In this document: positions 21,384 through 29,993 of the stretch, piece after piece
How positions within the stretch are numbered: position 1 is the first letter of the stretch
How the letters are laid out: every line of letters starts with the position of its first letter
Source of the DNA: Actinomycetaceae bacterium
Lineage (GTDB): Bacteria; Actinomycetota; Actinomycetes; Actinomycetales; Actinomycetaceae
DNA: 50,717 nucleotides
NCBI GenBank assembly: GCA_030532245.1
Contig: JAUNLN010000013.1
Span: 1-50,717 of the forward strand
Reading direction: 5' to 3'
Program-made: the position numbers and the translations under genes
The notes under the pieces: model-generated
The model's input: the letters and a program-made list of their open reading frames with translations, nothing else
The model's database searches: none
What the model was told of the DNA's origin: nothing

Positions 21384-22393
21384 CCGATTCGATGAAGAAC
21401 CTATCGCAAGACGCTCTAGAAGAGCTTCTGTTATCCGACCTCGCCCGAGTCGAGAGCATGCTCACCGACTCGGTGCAGGGGTCGGATGACCTTATTGACG
21501 AACTGCTCTCTCACCTCTCCAAGGCGGGAGGCAAGAGACTACGCCCGCTCCTCACCCTGCTATGCACCCAGCTCGGCAAGCCCGGCGAGGCCGCATCCGA
21601 CGACGCCATCGCCGCGGCAACGGTAGTAGAGCTCACCCACCTTGCAACGCTGTACCACGACGACGTCATGGACTCAGCGCCGCAGCGTAGGGGAGTGACC
21701 GCCGCCCAGTTGCAGTGGGGGAACAACCGCGCAATCCTCGCCGGCGACGTCCTGTTCGCCAGGGCCTCCGGGCTCCTGTCGGGCCTCGACCCGAAGCTGA
21801 TCCGCTACCACTCGGAAACCTTCGAGCGCCTATGCATGGGCCAGCTTCACGAAACGTTCGGCCCGCACGACGCGGACCCGGTCGAGTTCTACATCCAGGT
21901 ACTCGCAGACAAGACTGGCTCGCTCATCAACGCCGCCGCACTGTTTGGTGCTTGGATCGGCGGAGCGAGCGAGGAGGAAGCCGCCGCTGTTCGTGACTTC
22001 GGTGAACGTATTGGCGTGGCATTCCAGATCGCCGACGACGTGATCGACTTCGCGTCCAGCGAGGAGCTCACGGGCAAGAGCGCAGGCACCGACCTCGTCG
22101 AAGGTGTCGCCACCATGCCAGTTCTCCTCCTGCGCGAACGAGGCGCGGCAGGCCAGCTCGACGAGCACGGAGCCCAGCTGCTACGCGACATCGACGAGGC
22201 AGACCTCACCGACCCGGAAATGCTCGCCTCCGTCGTAGAACGCTTGAAGAACCACGAGGTTCTAGGTGAGACGCGCGAGAAGGCACAGGAGTGGGCGGAG
22301 TACGCGCTGAGCGCGCTCGAACCCCTCCCAGACTCGGCGGTCAAGGAAGCGCTCGTCCAGTTTGCGCACATGGCCGTAGACCGAATGGCCTAA
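21380..22393 (+). CDS. polyprenyl diphosphate synthase (menaquinone side chain)
   Basis: 337 residues, trans-isoprenyl diphosphate synthase family. The first aspartate-rich motif DDVMD is at residues 94-98 and the second, DDVID, at 219-223; GGKRLRPLL near residue 50 binds the substrate pyrophosphate. It condenses isopentenyl diphosphate into the long prenyl chain later attached to menaquinone. It is co-translated with nuoN (GTG start overlapping by four bases) and followed at once by a strong terminator. Orthologues at this position are often called GrcC or heptaprenyl synthase; chain length cannot be read with certainty. Confidence 0.9.
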   Translation: MTDSMKNLSQDALEELLLSDLARVESMLTDSVQGSDDLIDELLSHLSKAGGKRLRPLLTLLCTQLGKPGEAASDDAIAAATVVELTHLATLYHDDVMDSAPQRRGVTAAQLQWGNNRAILAGDVLFARASGLLSGLDPKLIRYHSETFERLCMGQLHETFGPHDADPVEFYIQVLADKTGSLINAAALFGAWIGGASEEEAAAVRDFGERIGVAFQIADDVIDFASSEELTGKSAGTDLVEGVATMPVLLLRERGAAGQLDEHGAQLLRDIDEADLTDPEMLASVVERLKNHEVLGETREKAQEWAEYALSALEPLPDSAVKEALVQFAHMAVDRMA

Positions 22394-22403
22394 AGCTACA
22401 ACG

Positions 22404-22430
22404 AAAGCGCCCCCTTTTTGGGGGCGTTTT
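22404..22430 (+). terminator. intrinsic terminator of the nuo operon
   Basis: A perfect 7-bp G+C stem (22408-22414 with 22420-22426), a five-T loop and a T4 tail directly after the polyprenyl synthase stop. It closes an apparent 18.5-kb transcript that begins before the geranylgeranyl reductase gene. Confidence 0.88.
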
Positions 22431-22554
22431 CATGTGCTAATTTGCCGAAAGTGGCGTATCCTCGCGGTTTGTGAAGGAAATCCGGTGGAAATCTGGATCT
22501 CTATTTTCGTAAACTGTAAGTTGCATTATTTATTTTAGGATCGAGGTAATTCGA

Positions 22555-23985
22555 GTGAGCTCTTCACGTCCATTGAGTGTTGCCGTGATCGGTGCCGGGC
22601 CTGCCGGAATTTACGCCTCCGATATTCTGTCGAAATCTGGCCTAAATGTGGCGATCGACCTGTTCGAGCAGCTACCCGCTCCCTACGGCTTGGTTCGCTA
22701 CGGCGTGGCTCCAGACCACCCGCGCATCAAGCAGATCATCGTAGCCCTTTACAAGATTCTGCAACGCGGCGATATTCGCCTCCTCGGAAATGTTCACGTC
22801 GGTAAAGATGTGACGGTTGAGGACTTGCAGGATCACTACGACGCCGTGATTTTCGCGACGGGTTCGGACCGGGATAAGCCGTTCAACATTCCGGGAGCAG
22901 ACCTTCCGCAGGTGTACGGTGCTTCGAAGTTCGTCTACTGGTACGACTCCCACCCGGACTACCCGCGCGAGTGGCCGCTCGAAGCAAAGGAGATCGCGGT
23001 TATCGGCGCAGGTAACGTGGCGCTCGACGTTGCGCGTGTGCTCGCAAAGCACGCTGACGACATGCTGGTAACCGAAATCGCGGAGAACGTCTACGAGGGG
23101 CTTTCGAAGAACCCGGTTACGGACGTGCACGTGTTCGGCCGCCGCGGCCCCGCGCAAATGAAGTTCACGCCGCTGGAGCTTCGCGAGCTTGGCAAGCAGC
23201 CCGACGTTGACGTGATCGTGTACGAGGAAGACTTCGACTTCGACGAAGGCTCGGAGGAAGCCATCCGCTCGTCGAACCAGACGAAGCAGGTTGTGAAGAC
23301 TCTCACGAACTACGCGATGCAAGACGAGCACACGGCAAGCCGTCGCATCCACATCCACATGTTCCACTCGCCAAGCGAGATCCTCGCCGATGAGGAAGGC
23401 AACGTTCGTGCAATCCGCACCGAGCGCACTGCCCTCAACGGGGACGGCTCCGTACACGGTACGGGCGAGTTCATCGACACGCCGGTTCAGGCTGTCTACC
23501 GCGCTGTTGGCTACTTCTCCAGCCCGATCGACGGTGTTCCGTTCGACGAAAAGCGTGGCGTGATCCCGAACGTTGCAGGGCGCGTTATCGGTGAGGACGG
23601 AGAACCCCTCACCGGCATTTACGCAACCGGTTGGGTTAAGCGCGGCCCCGTTGGCCTGATTGGCTCCACGAAGTCGGACGCGCAGGAAACCATTGCGAAC
23701 CTCGTTGAAGACGCGGAGGCGGGCAAGCTCCACGCGGGCACGGAAGCTGTTGGCCACGAGGCGATGATCGAGCTACTCGAGGAGCGCGGCGTGCGCTTCA
23801 CCCAGTGGCACGGCTGGGAACTCCTCGACGAGTACGAGCAGAGGCTCGGCGAGCAGTTCGGTGAGGTTGTTGGCGGTCGCGGAATGCGCGAGCGCGTGAA
23901 GGTACCCTCCCGAGAGGTTATGACCAGGATTTCTCGCGGCGAAAGCATTGAAGGCTTGGATTTGGTCGGCACGCCGGACGAGTGA
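22555..23985 (+). CDS. fprA: ferredoxin-NADP reductase, adrenodoxin-reductase type
   Basis: 476 residues. The FAD-binding motif VAVIGAGPAGIYASDIL is at the N-terminus, the NADP-binding motif AVIGAGNVALDVARVL near residue 145, and YATGWVKRGPVGLIGSTKSD near 355 is the family's C-terminal signature. The enzyme moves electrons between NADPH and ferredoxin; mycobacterial FprA is the closest well-studied relative. The start is GTG 22555, with GAGG eight bases before. It stands alone between two terminators, with a -10-like TAGGAT at 22536-22541 but no clear -35. Confidence 0.9.
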   Translation: MSSSRPLSVAVIGAGPAGIYASDILSKSGLNVAIDLFEQLPAPYGLVRYGVAPDHPRIKQIIVALYKILQRGDIRLLGNVHVGKDVTVEDLQDHYDAVIFATGSDRDKPFNIPGADLPQVYGASKFVYWYDSHPDYPREWPLEAKEIAVIGAGNVALDVARVLAKHADDMLVTEIAENVYEGLSKNPVTDVHVFGRRGPAQMKFTPLELRELGKQPDVDVIVYEEDFDFDEGSEEAIRSSNQTKQVVKTLTNYAMQDEHTASRRIHIHMFHSPSEILADEEGNVRAIRTERTALNGDGSVHGTGEFIDTPVQAVYRAVGYFSSPIDGVPFDEKRGVIPNVAGRVIGEDGEPLTGIYATGWVKRGPVGLIGSTKSDAQETIANLVEDAEAGKLHAGTEAVGHEAMIELLEERGVRFTQWHGWELLDEYEQRLGEQFGEVVGGRGMRERVKVPSREVMTRISRGESIEGLDLVGTPDE

Positions 23986-23990
23986 GTGAG

Positions 23991-24025
23991 AAGGAGCGGG
24001 GACAGTTCGCGTCCCCGCTCCTTTT
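23991..24025 (+). terminator. intrinsic terminator of fprA
   Basis: A perfect 13-bp stem (23991-24003 with 24011-24023), 7-nt loop and a run of six T overlapping the stem end. The A-rich 5' side is short, so it works best on the plus strand. Confidence 0.92.
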
Positions 24026-24134
24026 TTCATGAGCATTTACGGAAGCCTTCAGCAGGGGTTAAGGAAATATTCAGAATTGGTTCCTATCGTTTTGGGAACC
24101 GAAGATTTCTTAAGTTGCTACATAGGGGCGATGA

Positions 24135-24986
24135 ATGAATAACGCGCTGAAGACTGCGGGTCTACTCGCGGCAATGTGGGGTCTAACCGTACTGATCGGT
24201 TGGGGTATTGCCCGGGGTACGGGCTCCATGTTCTGGCTGTACCTGTCGATTGCGGTCGGTCTTGGCATGAACCTGTACACGTACTGGAACTCAGACAAGC
24301 TCGCGCTTCGTTCGATGGGTGCCGTTCCCGTCTCCAGGGAGGAGGCGCCGCAACTGCACGCTATGGTGTCGGAGCTAGCGGCTCGCGCCGGCCAGCCGGA
24401 GCCGCGCCTGTTCATCTCGCCTTCACCAACCCCGAACGCGTTCGCAACGGGCCGCAACCCGCAGAATGCGGCCGTGTGCTACACGCAGGGGATCCTGCAA
24501 CTGCTGGATGAGCGCGAACTTCGCGCGGTACTCGGCCACGAACTCATGCACGTGTACAACCGAGACATCCTGACCTCCACGATCGCGGCAGGGATGGCCT
24601 CCATCATCACGTCGCTCGCACAGTTCGCATTCTTCTTTGGCGGCCGCGACCGCGAGGGCGGCAACCCGATCGCCGCGCTCCTCATGGTGTTCGTAGCCCC
24701 GTTCGCAGCCACCCTCCTCCAAATGGGAATCTCCAGGACCCGCGAGTTCGACGCCGACCACGACGGCGCAGAGCTTGCGGCCGACCCGCTGGCACTCGCC
24801 TCCGCGCTACGCAAACTCGAACGCGGCAACACGATGGCCCCGCTTAACCCCACTCCCGCGCGTGAAACCACCGCGGCAATGATGATCGCAAACCCGTTTA
24901 GAGGCTCTGGCGTGCGAAATCTGTTCTCCACGCACCCTCCGATGGAAGAGCGGATCGCGCGTTTGGAGCGAATGGCCGGCTACTAG
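24135..24986 (+). CDS. htpX: HtpX-like membrane zinc metalloprotease (M48)
   Basis: 283 residues. Two N-terminal helices (about 7-27 and 32-50) precede the catalytic motif HELMH at 135-139. The third zinc ligand is Glu204 in RTREFDAD, and two further hydrophobic segments (about 145-170 and 176-197) lie between. HtpX proteases cut misfolded membrane proteins at the cytoplasmic face. The ATG at 24135 is used because the ATG four bases earlier opens only a three-codon frame. The C-terminal FSTHPPMEERIARLE is typical. No partner gene is adjacent. Confidence 0.93.
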   Translation: MNNALKTAGLLAAMWGLTVLIGWGIARGTGSMFWLYLSIAVGLGMNLYTYWNSDKLALRSMGAVPVSREEAPQLHAMVSELAARAGQPEPRLFISPSPTPNAFATGRNPQNAAVCYTQGILQLLDERELRAVLGHELMHVYNRDILTSTIAAGMASIITSLAQFAFFFGGRDREGGNPIAALLMVFVAPFAATLLQMGISRTREFDADHDGAELAADPLALASALRKLERGNTMAPLNPTPARETTAAMMIANPFRGSGVRNLFSTHPPMEERIARLERMAGY

Positions 24987-25052
24987 TTTTCGCCGCCGCA
25001 AAACCCGGGTTCTGGGACATGCATCACTAACAGCGAAAATTGGCATATCGAA

Positions 25053-25081
25053 TTGGCGTTGCAGACGCAAAGTTTGATAAT
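25053..25081 (+). promoter_or_regulatory. promoter of tRNA-Tyr
   Basis: TTGGCG (25053-25058) and GATAAT (25076-25081) are separated by an ideal 17 bp. Transcription would begin near 25088, about 46 nt before the mature tRNA. Confidence 0.7.
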
Positions 25082-25133
25082 CTTCTTTGGCGTCACCAAG
25101 CACGGGATAAAAAATCCAGGGCTTGCGACACAA

Positions 25134-25215
25134 GGCGGAGTGCCCGAGTGGCCAAAGGGAGCTGACTGTAAATCAGCCGCGATACGCTTCGGGGGTTCAA
25201 ATCCCTCCTCCGCCA
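25134..25215 (+). tRNA. tRNA-Tyr (GTA)
   Basis: 82 nt with a long variable arm. The 7-bp acceptor stem (25134-25140 with 25208-25214) pairs perfectly, the anticodon loop carries GTA, and the T-loop is TTCAAAT. The 3' CCA is not encoded. It is followed by a small GGTC-GAAA-GACC hairpin. Confidence 0.96.
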
Positions 25216-25256
25216 CAGGTCGAAAGACCGTGTGATAACTGACTCAGAAAGTTGGG

Positions 25257-25286
25257 TTGCCCTAGCGGGAACACATCGAGTAAAGT
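25257..25286 (+). promoter_or_regulatory. candidate promoter of the tRNA-Thr/tRNA-Met/rpmG unit
   Basis: TTGCCC (25257-25262) and TAAAGT (25281-25286), spaced by 18 bp, end 10 bases before the mature tRNA-Thr. The following tRNA-Met and rpmG have no separate clear promoter and probably share it. Confidence 0.5.
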
Positions 25287-25296
25287 TGCACGCGTT

Positions 25297-25369
25297 GCCC
25301 CGATAGCTCAGTCGGCAGAGCATCTCCATGGTAAGGAGAAGGTCAAGGGTTCGATTCCCTTTCGGGGCT
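25297..25369 (+). tRNA. tRNA-Thr (GGT)
   Basis: 73 nt. The acceptor stem GCCCCGA/TCGGGGC is perfect, the anticodon loop ATGGTAA gives GGT, and the T-loop TTCGATT is standard. No encoded CCA. Confidence 0.96.
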
Positions 25370-25405
25370 CTGTTTGTGGCCACAGTAGTGGCGCAAACCC
25401 CCTGC

Positions 25406-25479
25406 GGCGGGGTAGCTCAGTTGGTGAGAGCGCACGACTCATAATCGTGAGGTCGCGGGTTCGAGCCCCGCCCCCGCTA
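25406..25479 (+). tRNA. tRNA-Met (CAT)
   Basis: 74 nt. Anticodon loop CTCATAA gives CAT. The acceptor stem pairs fully with a G-U at the first pair (G1 with U72), and the anticodon stem lacks the three G-C pairs of initiators, so it is the elongator. An Ile-lysidine tRNA with the same gene-level anticodon is possible but the context (Thr-Met-rpmG) favours Met. No encoded CCA. Confidence 0.9.
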
Positions 25480-25531
25480 CCGGCCCTGTCCAGACTGGAA
25501 GCGCCGAGCAGATAGAAAAGAGGTAAGAAGG

Positions 25532-25702
25532 ATGGCTAGCAAAGCTTCTGACGTTCGCCCTAAGATTACTCTGGCCTGCTCGGAGTGCAAGGAGCGCAAC
25601 TACATTACGAAGAAGAACCGTCGTAACACGCCGGATCGTCTCGAACTAATGAAGTACTGCCCGCGTTGCCGCACCTCTACGCTGCACCGCGAAACTCGCT
25701 AA
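25532..25702 (+). CDS. rpmG: 50S ribosomal protein L33 (zinc-binding form)
   Basis: 56 residues starting at ATG 25532, with AGAAGGA six bases upstream. The sequence includes [20 protein letters not shown] and the C-terminal [16 protein letters not shown]. Four cysteines in two C-x2-C pairs (CSEC and CPRC) bind zinc, so this is the C+ paralogue, not the cysteine-free form used under zinc limitation. Its location beside tRNA-Thr and tRNA-Met is a familiar actinobacterial arrangement. It is followed directly by a terminator. Confidence 0.97.
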   Translation: MASKASDVRPKITLACSECKERNYITKKNRRNTPDRLELMKYCPRCRTSTLHRETR

Positions 25703-25715
25703 GTTCGAGTTTTTA

Positions 25716-25745
25716 GAGTCCTCACATTTTGTGAGGGCTCTTTTA
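25716..25745 (+). terminator. intrinsic terminator after rpmG
   Basis: GAGTCCTCACA pairs with TGTGAGGGCTC (one G-T pair) around a TTT loop and is followed by TTTT. It closes the tRNA-rpmG unit. Confidence 0.85.
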
Positions 25746-25812
25746 GTTTGTACGAAAACTTTTTTGAAACACTCGTTGGAGCCAAGTAGGCCGATCAATT
25801 TGGAGGGGAGGC

Positions 25813-27009
25813 ATGACTGTGGAGATCCCAAATCCCAGTTCACCGATTTACAAGAGGGCGGGTATCGCAACCGCTCTGATGTTCTTCTTCGCGGGGTTCA
25901 CGTTCGCCTCATTCATGTCTCGTATTCCAACGATTCGTGACGCGTTCGAGCTGTCTCCCGCATCCGTGGGCAACATCCTCCTGCTTGGCTCGATCGGCTC
26001 GGTTATCGCTCTGCCGACCGCCGGCCCGATAGCGGGCAGGTTCGGGCCGCGCCTAACCGTTTGGGCTGGATACGGCTTTTGGATAGCGGGTATGACGGTC
26101 GTGGTTTCGACGTACGACCAGCACAGTCTTGCTCTGCTCGCGCTCGGCCTGTTCATCTCCCAGCTCGGTACGTCGATGGCGAACACGACTATGAATATTG
26201 CCGGCGGCTACGTTGAAGTGCTGTCGCGCCGGCGCATCATGCCGTGGCTGCACGCCTCCTACTCGATTGGAACCGTGTCTGCCGCCCTCCTCGGTGCGCT
26301 CATGATCATGTTGAACGTGGGTGTGAAACTCCACCTCGTGATCGTCATTGGCCTAACGATCGTCGTCATGTTCATCGCCGGCCTCATGTACGTTCCCCAA
26401 CAGATCATCGCGCACATTTCTAGGGACGAGTCGGGCTCCTCCAACACGAAACGGACGAAGGCCGCGTGGATGGAGAAGCGTACGGTCATGATCGGCCTCA
26501 TGGTGATCGGCACCGGCATGATGGAGGGCGCCGCGAACGACTGGCTCGCTCTTGCGATGGTCGACGGCTTCCACGTGAGCCACGCGCAGGGGACGGCAAC
26601 GTTCGCGTTCTTCCTCGCGGTGCTCACCATGGCTCGCCTCCTCACGCCCTCAATGCAACGCAGGTGGCAGCCGCGCCCGATGCTGCAGGTCTTCCTAGTA
26701 ATCGCGATCGGTGGCCTGTTCCTGCTCGCACTGTCGCCGTGGGTGTGGCTCGCACTCGTGGGCGTGATTGCCTGGGGTTTCGGCGCGTCGATCGGCTTCC
26801 CGACCGCCGCCTCCGCTCTGTCGACCGACCCGAAGATGACGGCCGCACGCATCTCCGTGCTCTCCACAATCGGCTACGGCGCGTTCCTAATCGGCCCGCC
26901 CCTCATCGGCTACATCGCGAACTTTGTCGGCTACCGGCAGGCAATCGGGTTCATCATTCTCCCTGCCCTAATCTCGCTGTACCTCGCCCGCTACATCGAC
27001 GAGCGCTGA
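25813..27009 (+). CDS. major facilitator superfamily transporter (YbjJ-like)
   Basis: 398 residues, about 12 hydrophobic helices. SRIPTIRDAFELSPASVGNI and the loop PIAGRFGPRLTVWAGYG are MFS loop-2/3 type motifs. The overall layout resembles the poorly studied YbjJ/FucP-like branch. Substrate unknown: nothing nearby fixes it, although murB is next downstream. The ATG at 25813 has GGAGGGGAGG five bases upstream. The gap to murB is only about 70 bp and has no terminator, so co-transcription with murB is possible. Confidence 0.85.
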   Translation: MTVEIPNPSSPIYKRAGIATALMFFFAGFTFASFMSRIPTIRDAFELSPASVGNILLLGSIGSVIALPTAGPIAGRFGPRLTVWAGYGFWIAGMTVVVSTYDQHSLALLALGLFISQLGTSMANTTMNIAGGYVEVLSRRRIMPWLHASYSIGTVSAALLGALMIMLNVGVKLHLVIVIGLTIVVMFIAGLMYVPQQIIAHISRDESGSSNTKRTKAAWMEKRTVMIGLMVIGTGMMEGAANDWLALAMVDGFHVSHAQGTATFAFFLAVLTMARLLTPSMQRRWQPRPMLQVFLVIAIGGLFLLALSPWVWLALVGVIAWGFGASIGFPTAASALSTDPKMTAARISVLSTIGYGAFLIGPPLIGYIANFVGYRQAIGFIILPALISLYLARYIDER

Positions 27010-27077
27010 ACTTCACCCTCCGCGCCCGTAGGCAGCCTGGCACGTGAAGATTAAACTGGGTGCAAGGAAAGGACGTT

Positions 27078-28298
27078 ATGGATACTTGCAGCTACTTCCC
27101 GCGCACCGAGAACCCCGAGCCTGTGGAGGCGGTGGCCTCAAACCGCCAGTACAACTTCGCCTCAAAGAAGCTTGCCGACTGGACGACGCTTGGCATCGGT
27201 GGAACCGCTTCTAAGTTCCTAACCGCGTATAGCGAAGACGAGATCGTGGAGGCGATCCGCACGGCCGATGAGGAGGGCACGCCAGTGCTTCTGCTCGGCG
27301 GCGGTTCGAACATGCTCGTGTCGGATGAGGATTTTGATGGCCTCGTGGTTCGCGACATGCGCTCGAACTACACGATCGAACACGACAGTGGCTGCGGCGG
27401 CGTGGTGGTACGCGTCGATGCGGGTATGGCGTGGGACGAGTTTGTTGCGCTCGCGGTTGAGAACGACTGGTCGGGTGTTGAGGCGCTGTCTGGTATTCCG
27501 GGCACGGTTGGTGCTTCGCCGGTGCAGAACGTGGGTGCGTACGGCAAGGAGGTTGCCGACACGCTTTCGTCGATTCGCGTGTATGACCGTCTGCTGAAGA
27601 GGCGCCGCACCCTGTTCCTGTCGGATCTGGAGTTCGGTTACCGCACTTCGATTTTGAAGCGTTCGACGATGGATCCGTCCCTGTCTGAGGGGCGCCTGTG
27701 GGGGCCGACGGGCCGTTGGATTGTGCTGACGGTGGAGTTCCAGTTCACGCACGCCTCCCTGTCGCTACCGATTGGTTACGGACAGCTGGCGAACACGCTG
27801 GGTGTCAAGGTTGGTGAGCGCGCCGATCAGCGTGATGTGCGCGCGGCCGTGCTGGAGTTGCGCCGCTCGAAGTCGATGGTTCTTGCCGACGCGAACCGCA
27901 ACACGTGGTCTACCGGCTCGTTCTTCACTAACCCGATTGTGTCGCTCGACCAGGCTGAAAAGTTGCCGGCCGAGGCTCCGCGTTATCCCGTGCGCGCGAT
28001 CGCGCCCGCAGGTAGCGTGCCGACTCCTGATTTGATTGATGAGGGAGTTGTGAAGACTTCCGCTGCGTGGCTGATCGATCACGCTGGTTTCGGCCGGGGC
28101 TTCAAGGTGCGTTCGGATAGTGCGGCGGCGGTGTCGTCGGCTCACGTGCTTGCTCTAACGAATCTTGGAGGCGCTTCGATGGCCGACATGGCCGAGCTTG
28201 CCGTAGCGGTTCGCGATGGCGTGTGGCAGAAGTGGGGCGTTGAGCTCGTGCCGGAGCCGGTGACGGTCGGGTGGAAGTTCCCCGAGCTTAAGGCATAG
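27078..28298 (+). CDS. murB: UDP-N-acetylenolpyruvoylglucosamine reductase
   Basis: 406 residues from ATG 27078, which has AAGGAAAGGA close upstream; the GTG at 27060 is a weaker alternative. FAD-binding blocks are LADWTTLGIGGTASKF, PVLLLGGGSNMLVSDEDFDG and the stretch GIPGTVGASPVQNVGAYGKE. The catalytic region includes STGSFFTNPIVS, with the serine that protonates the substrate, and the final SAAWLIDHAGFGRGFKV. It makes UDP-N-acetylmuramate for peptidoglycan in the cytoplasm. It stands apart from the usual mur cluster, as in many actinobacteria. It is longer than E. coli MurB. Confidence 0.96.
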   Translation: MDTCSYFPRTENPEPVEAVASNRQYNFASKKLADWTTLGIGGTASKFLTAYSEDEIVEAIRTADEEGTPVLLLGGGSNMLVSDEDFDGLVVRDMRSNYTIEHDSGCGGVVVRVDAGMAWDEFVALAVENDWSGVEALSGIPGTVGASPVQNVGAYGKEVADTLSSIRVYDRLLKRRRTLFLSDLEFGYRTSILKRSTMDPSLSEGRLWGPTGRWIVLTVEFQFTHASLSLPIGYGQLANTLGVKVGERADQRDVRAAVLELRRSKSMVLADANRNTWSTGSFFTNPIVSLDQAEKLPAEAPRYPVRAIAPAGSVPTPDLIDEGVVKTSAAWLIDHAGFGRGFKVRSDSAAAVSSAHVLALTNLGGASMADMAELAVAVRDGVWQKWGVELVPEPVTVGWKFPELKA

Positions 28299-28308
28299 GG
28301 AGAGTTTG

Positions 28309-28344
28309 GAAGCGGGTTGCGTGGTTCAACCCGCTTCTTTTTTT
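28309..28344 (+). terminator. intrinsic terminator after murB
   Basis: A perfect 11-bp stem (28309-28319 with 28327-28337) with a 7-nt loop and a T-run of seven. It lies between murB and the convergent hydrolase gene. Confidence 0.92.
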
Positions 28345-28418
28345 GGGCGCCGTCGCTTCCCTCATAGCCGATGGCTTTATCTACGGCCTCCAGCGCTCTT
28401 CGCACCCGCCAGTGGTAG

Positions 28419-29993
28419 TCACGGCCGGTAGCGTTCCATCTCTTCGACGAGTACGTTTATCGCGATTGGGGAGGCGAGCAGGTTGTTGTGGCCGTACATG
28501 TTTGCGGTGACGAGGCGCGCGCCGGGCAGCCATGAGCCTGTTGGTACCTGCTGGTCCCATTTCGCCTCGATCGACGTGATGCGAGGGTTTGCGCGCACGT
28601 CTTCGAACTGGTCGTGAATGTAGGGCGAGTCGGGGCGCAGGTCTGCGACGCCGAGGCCGCGAGGCACGAAGTTTGCAAGCGGGGAGCCGGTGTAGGGCGT
28701 GCCGAGCGAGACCATGCCGCGAATGCGCCAGCCTTCCGGGCCTCCCATCGCCGCCTTGCCGATCAGCCCGCCTTTGGAGTGGGCGAAAATCGTGACGTCT
28801 TCCAGGTTGTTGCTCACCAGGTAGTTTTCGAGTCGGCGCGTGAGGAGGTGGCCGGGCCCTTTCATGGTGTCGAGGGCGGGTACGAACCGCACGTCCCAGC
28901 CGGCGCGGTGGAGTGCGGCGCCTGCGAGGTGGAGGTGTTCGCTGGTCTCCACGATTCCGGGGATGCCGACGGCTATGGGCCCGCCTTCGAGGCGGAGGGT
29001 GTCGGCTATGTCGGTGCGCAGGCCGTGGCGCACGCCTTCGGTTTGTACCTTCTGGAGGGCTGAGAGCGCGTAGTCGGATACCGCGAGTGGCACTGCTTTC
29101 CACGCCGGGGGAGTGGCGACTTGGTGTGCTCGCAGTTCGCTCCACAGGTCGGAGTGGTCGGCTAGTGCTTCCTCGGATAGCGCGGGCTGTGGTTTGCGCG
29201 CGAGTGGTTCCTTGGTGGATAGGTCGATGAGGGCGGCTGCCACTTCGTCGGCGTGCGCGACGATTACGGAGTGCGCCCCTCCGGCGACTTCGATGATGGG
29301 CGCGGGTTTCCCGGTGGTGCTTTGGACGGCGAGTGAGAGGTCGAAGAGCCATTCGAGGGGTGCGATGTGGTCGTGTTCGCCGCGCATGAGTACGGTGCGC
29401 ACTCCGGCGTCGGCGAGGCGCACGCCGACGGGGTACATGATCATTTCGGGCAGGGTTTCCATGAACCATTTGAGGCCCGATTCGATGTATGCGCCGATTG
29501 CGAAGCGGCTTACTTCGAACGGTTCGTGGACCGCGGATTGGAAGAAGCGCATTGCGGCTTGCATGGTGGTGCGTTCGAGGGCGTTGACGGGTGGGCCGAG
29601 TAGGAGGATGCGGTTCACCCATTCGGGGTCGCGCGCGGCGAGTTCGGTGACGACTTGCGCGCCCATGGAGTGGCCGAGAACGACGGGGTTGTCGACTTTT
29701 TCGAATCGCATGATGCGGTGAACGCACGCGGCGAATCCGGCGATGCTGAGGGGGTGTGGGGGAGCGGTTGTGTCGCCGAAGCCGGGCAGGTCGAGGGCTA
29801 CGACGTCGCCGTGGGGCACGAGTTTTTCGGCGAGTTTGAGGAAGTATTCGGAGGAGACTCCGATGCCGTGTACGAGTACGAATGTCGGGTCGTGTTGGTC
29901 GATGAAGTCGCGCCGGTAGCGGTGTACGCGCACGCGCATGCCGTCGCCGATGGAGACCAGCGAGTTGCTGACGGTGTAGCCTCGTTTGCTCAT
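28419..29993 (-). CDS. protein with two tandem alpha/beta-hydrolase domains
   Basis: 524 residues from ATG 29993. Domain 1 (about 35-260) shows VLVHGIGVSSEYF, the nucleophile elbow GHSMG with Ser109, an acid in RGEHDHIAP and His241 in GGAHS: a complete triad. Domain 2 (about 335-524) begins AVGIPGIVETSEHL and has a second elbow, FAHSKGG with Ser406, then VSLGTPYTGSPLA and a candidate histidine in MYGHNN, resembling triacylglycerol-lipase or PGAP1-type esterases. Substrate unknown. The ATG overlaps the stop of the adenosine deaminase gene by four bases, so the two are coupled. No signal peptide is visible. A much longer frame extending upstream to 31067 is Arg/Pro-rich antisense-like noise through the deaminase gene and is not used. 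Confidence 0.85.
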   Translation of the reverse strand: MSKRGYTVSNSLVSIGDGMRVRVHRYRRDFIDQHDPTFVLVHGIGVSSEYFLKLAEKLVPHGDVVALDLPGFGDTTAPPHPLSIAGFAACVHRIMRFEKVDNPVVLGHSMGAQVVTELAARDPEWVNRILLLGPPVNALERTTMQAAMRFFQSAVHEPFEVSRFAIGAYIESGLKWFMETLPEMIMYPVGVRLADAGVRTVLMRGEHDHIAPLEWLFDLSLAVQSTTGKPAPIIEVAGGAHSVIVAHADEVAAALIDLSTKEPLARKPQPALSEEALADHSDLWSELRAHQVATPPAWKAVPLAVSDYALSALQKVQTEGVRHGLRTDIADTLRLEGGPIAVGIPGIVETSEHLHLAGAALHRAGWDVRFVPALDTMKGPGHLLTRRLENYLVSNNLEDVTIFAHSKGGLIGKAAMGGPEGWRIRGMVSLGTPYTGSPLANFVPRGLGVADLRPDSPYIHDQFEDVRANPRITSIEAKWDQQVPTGSWLPGARLVTANMYGHNNLLASPIAINVLVEEMERYRP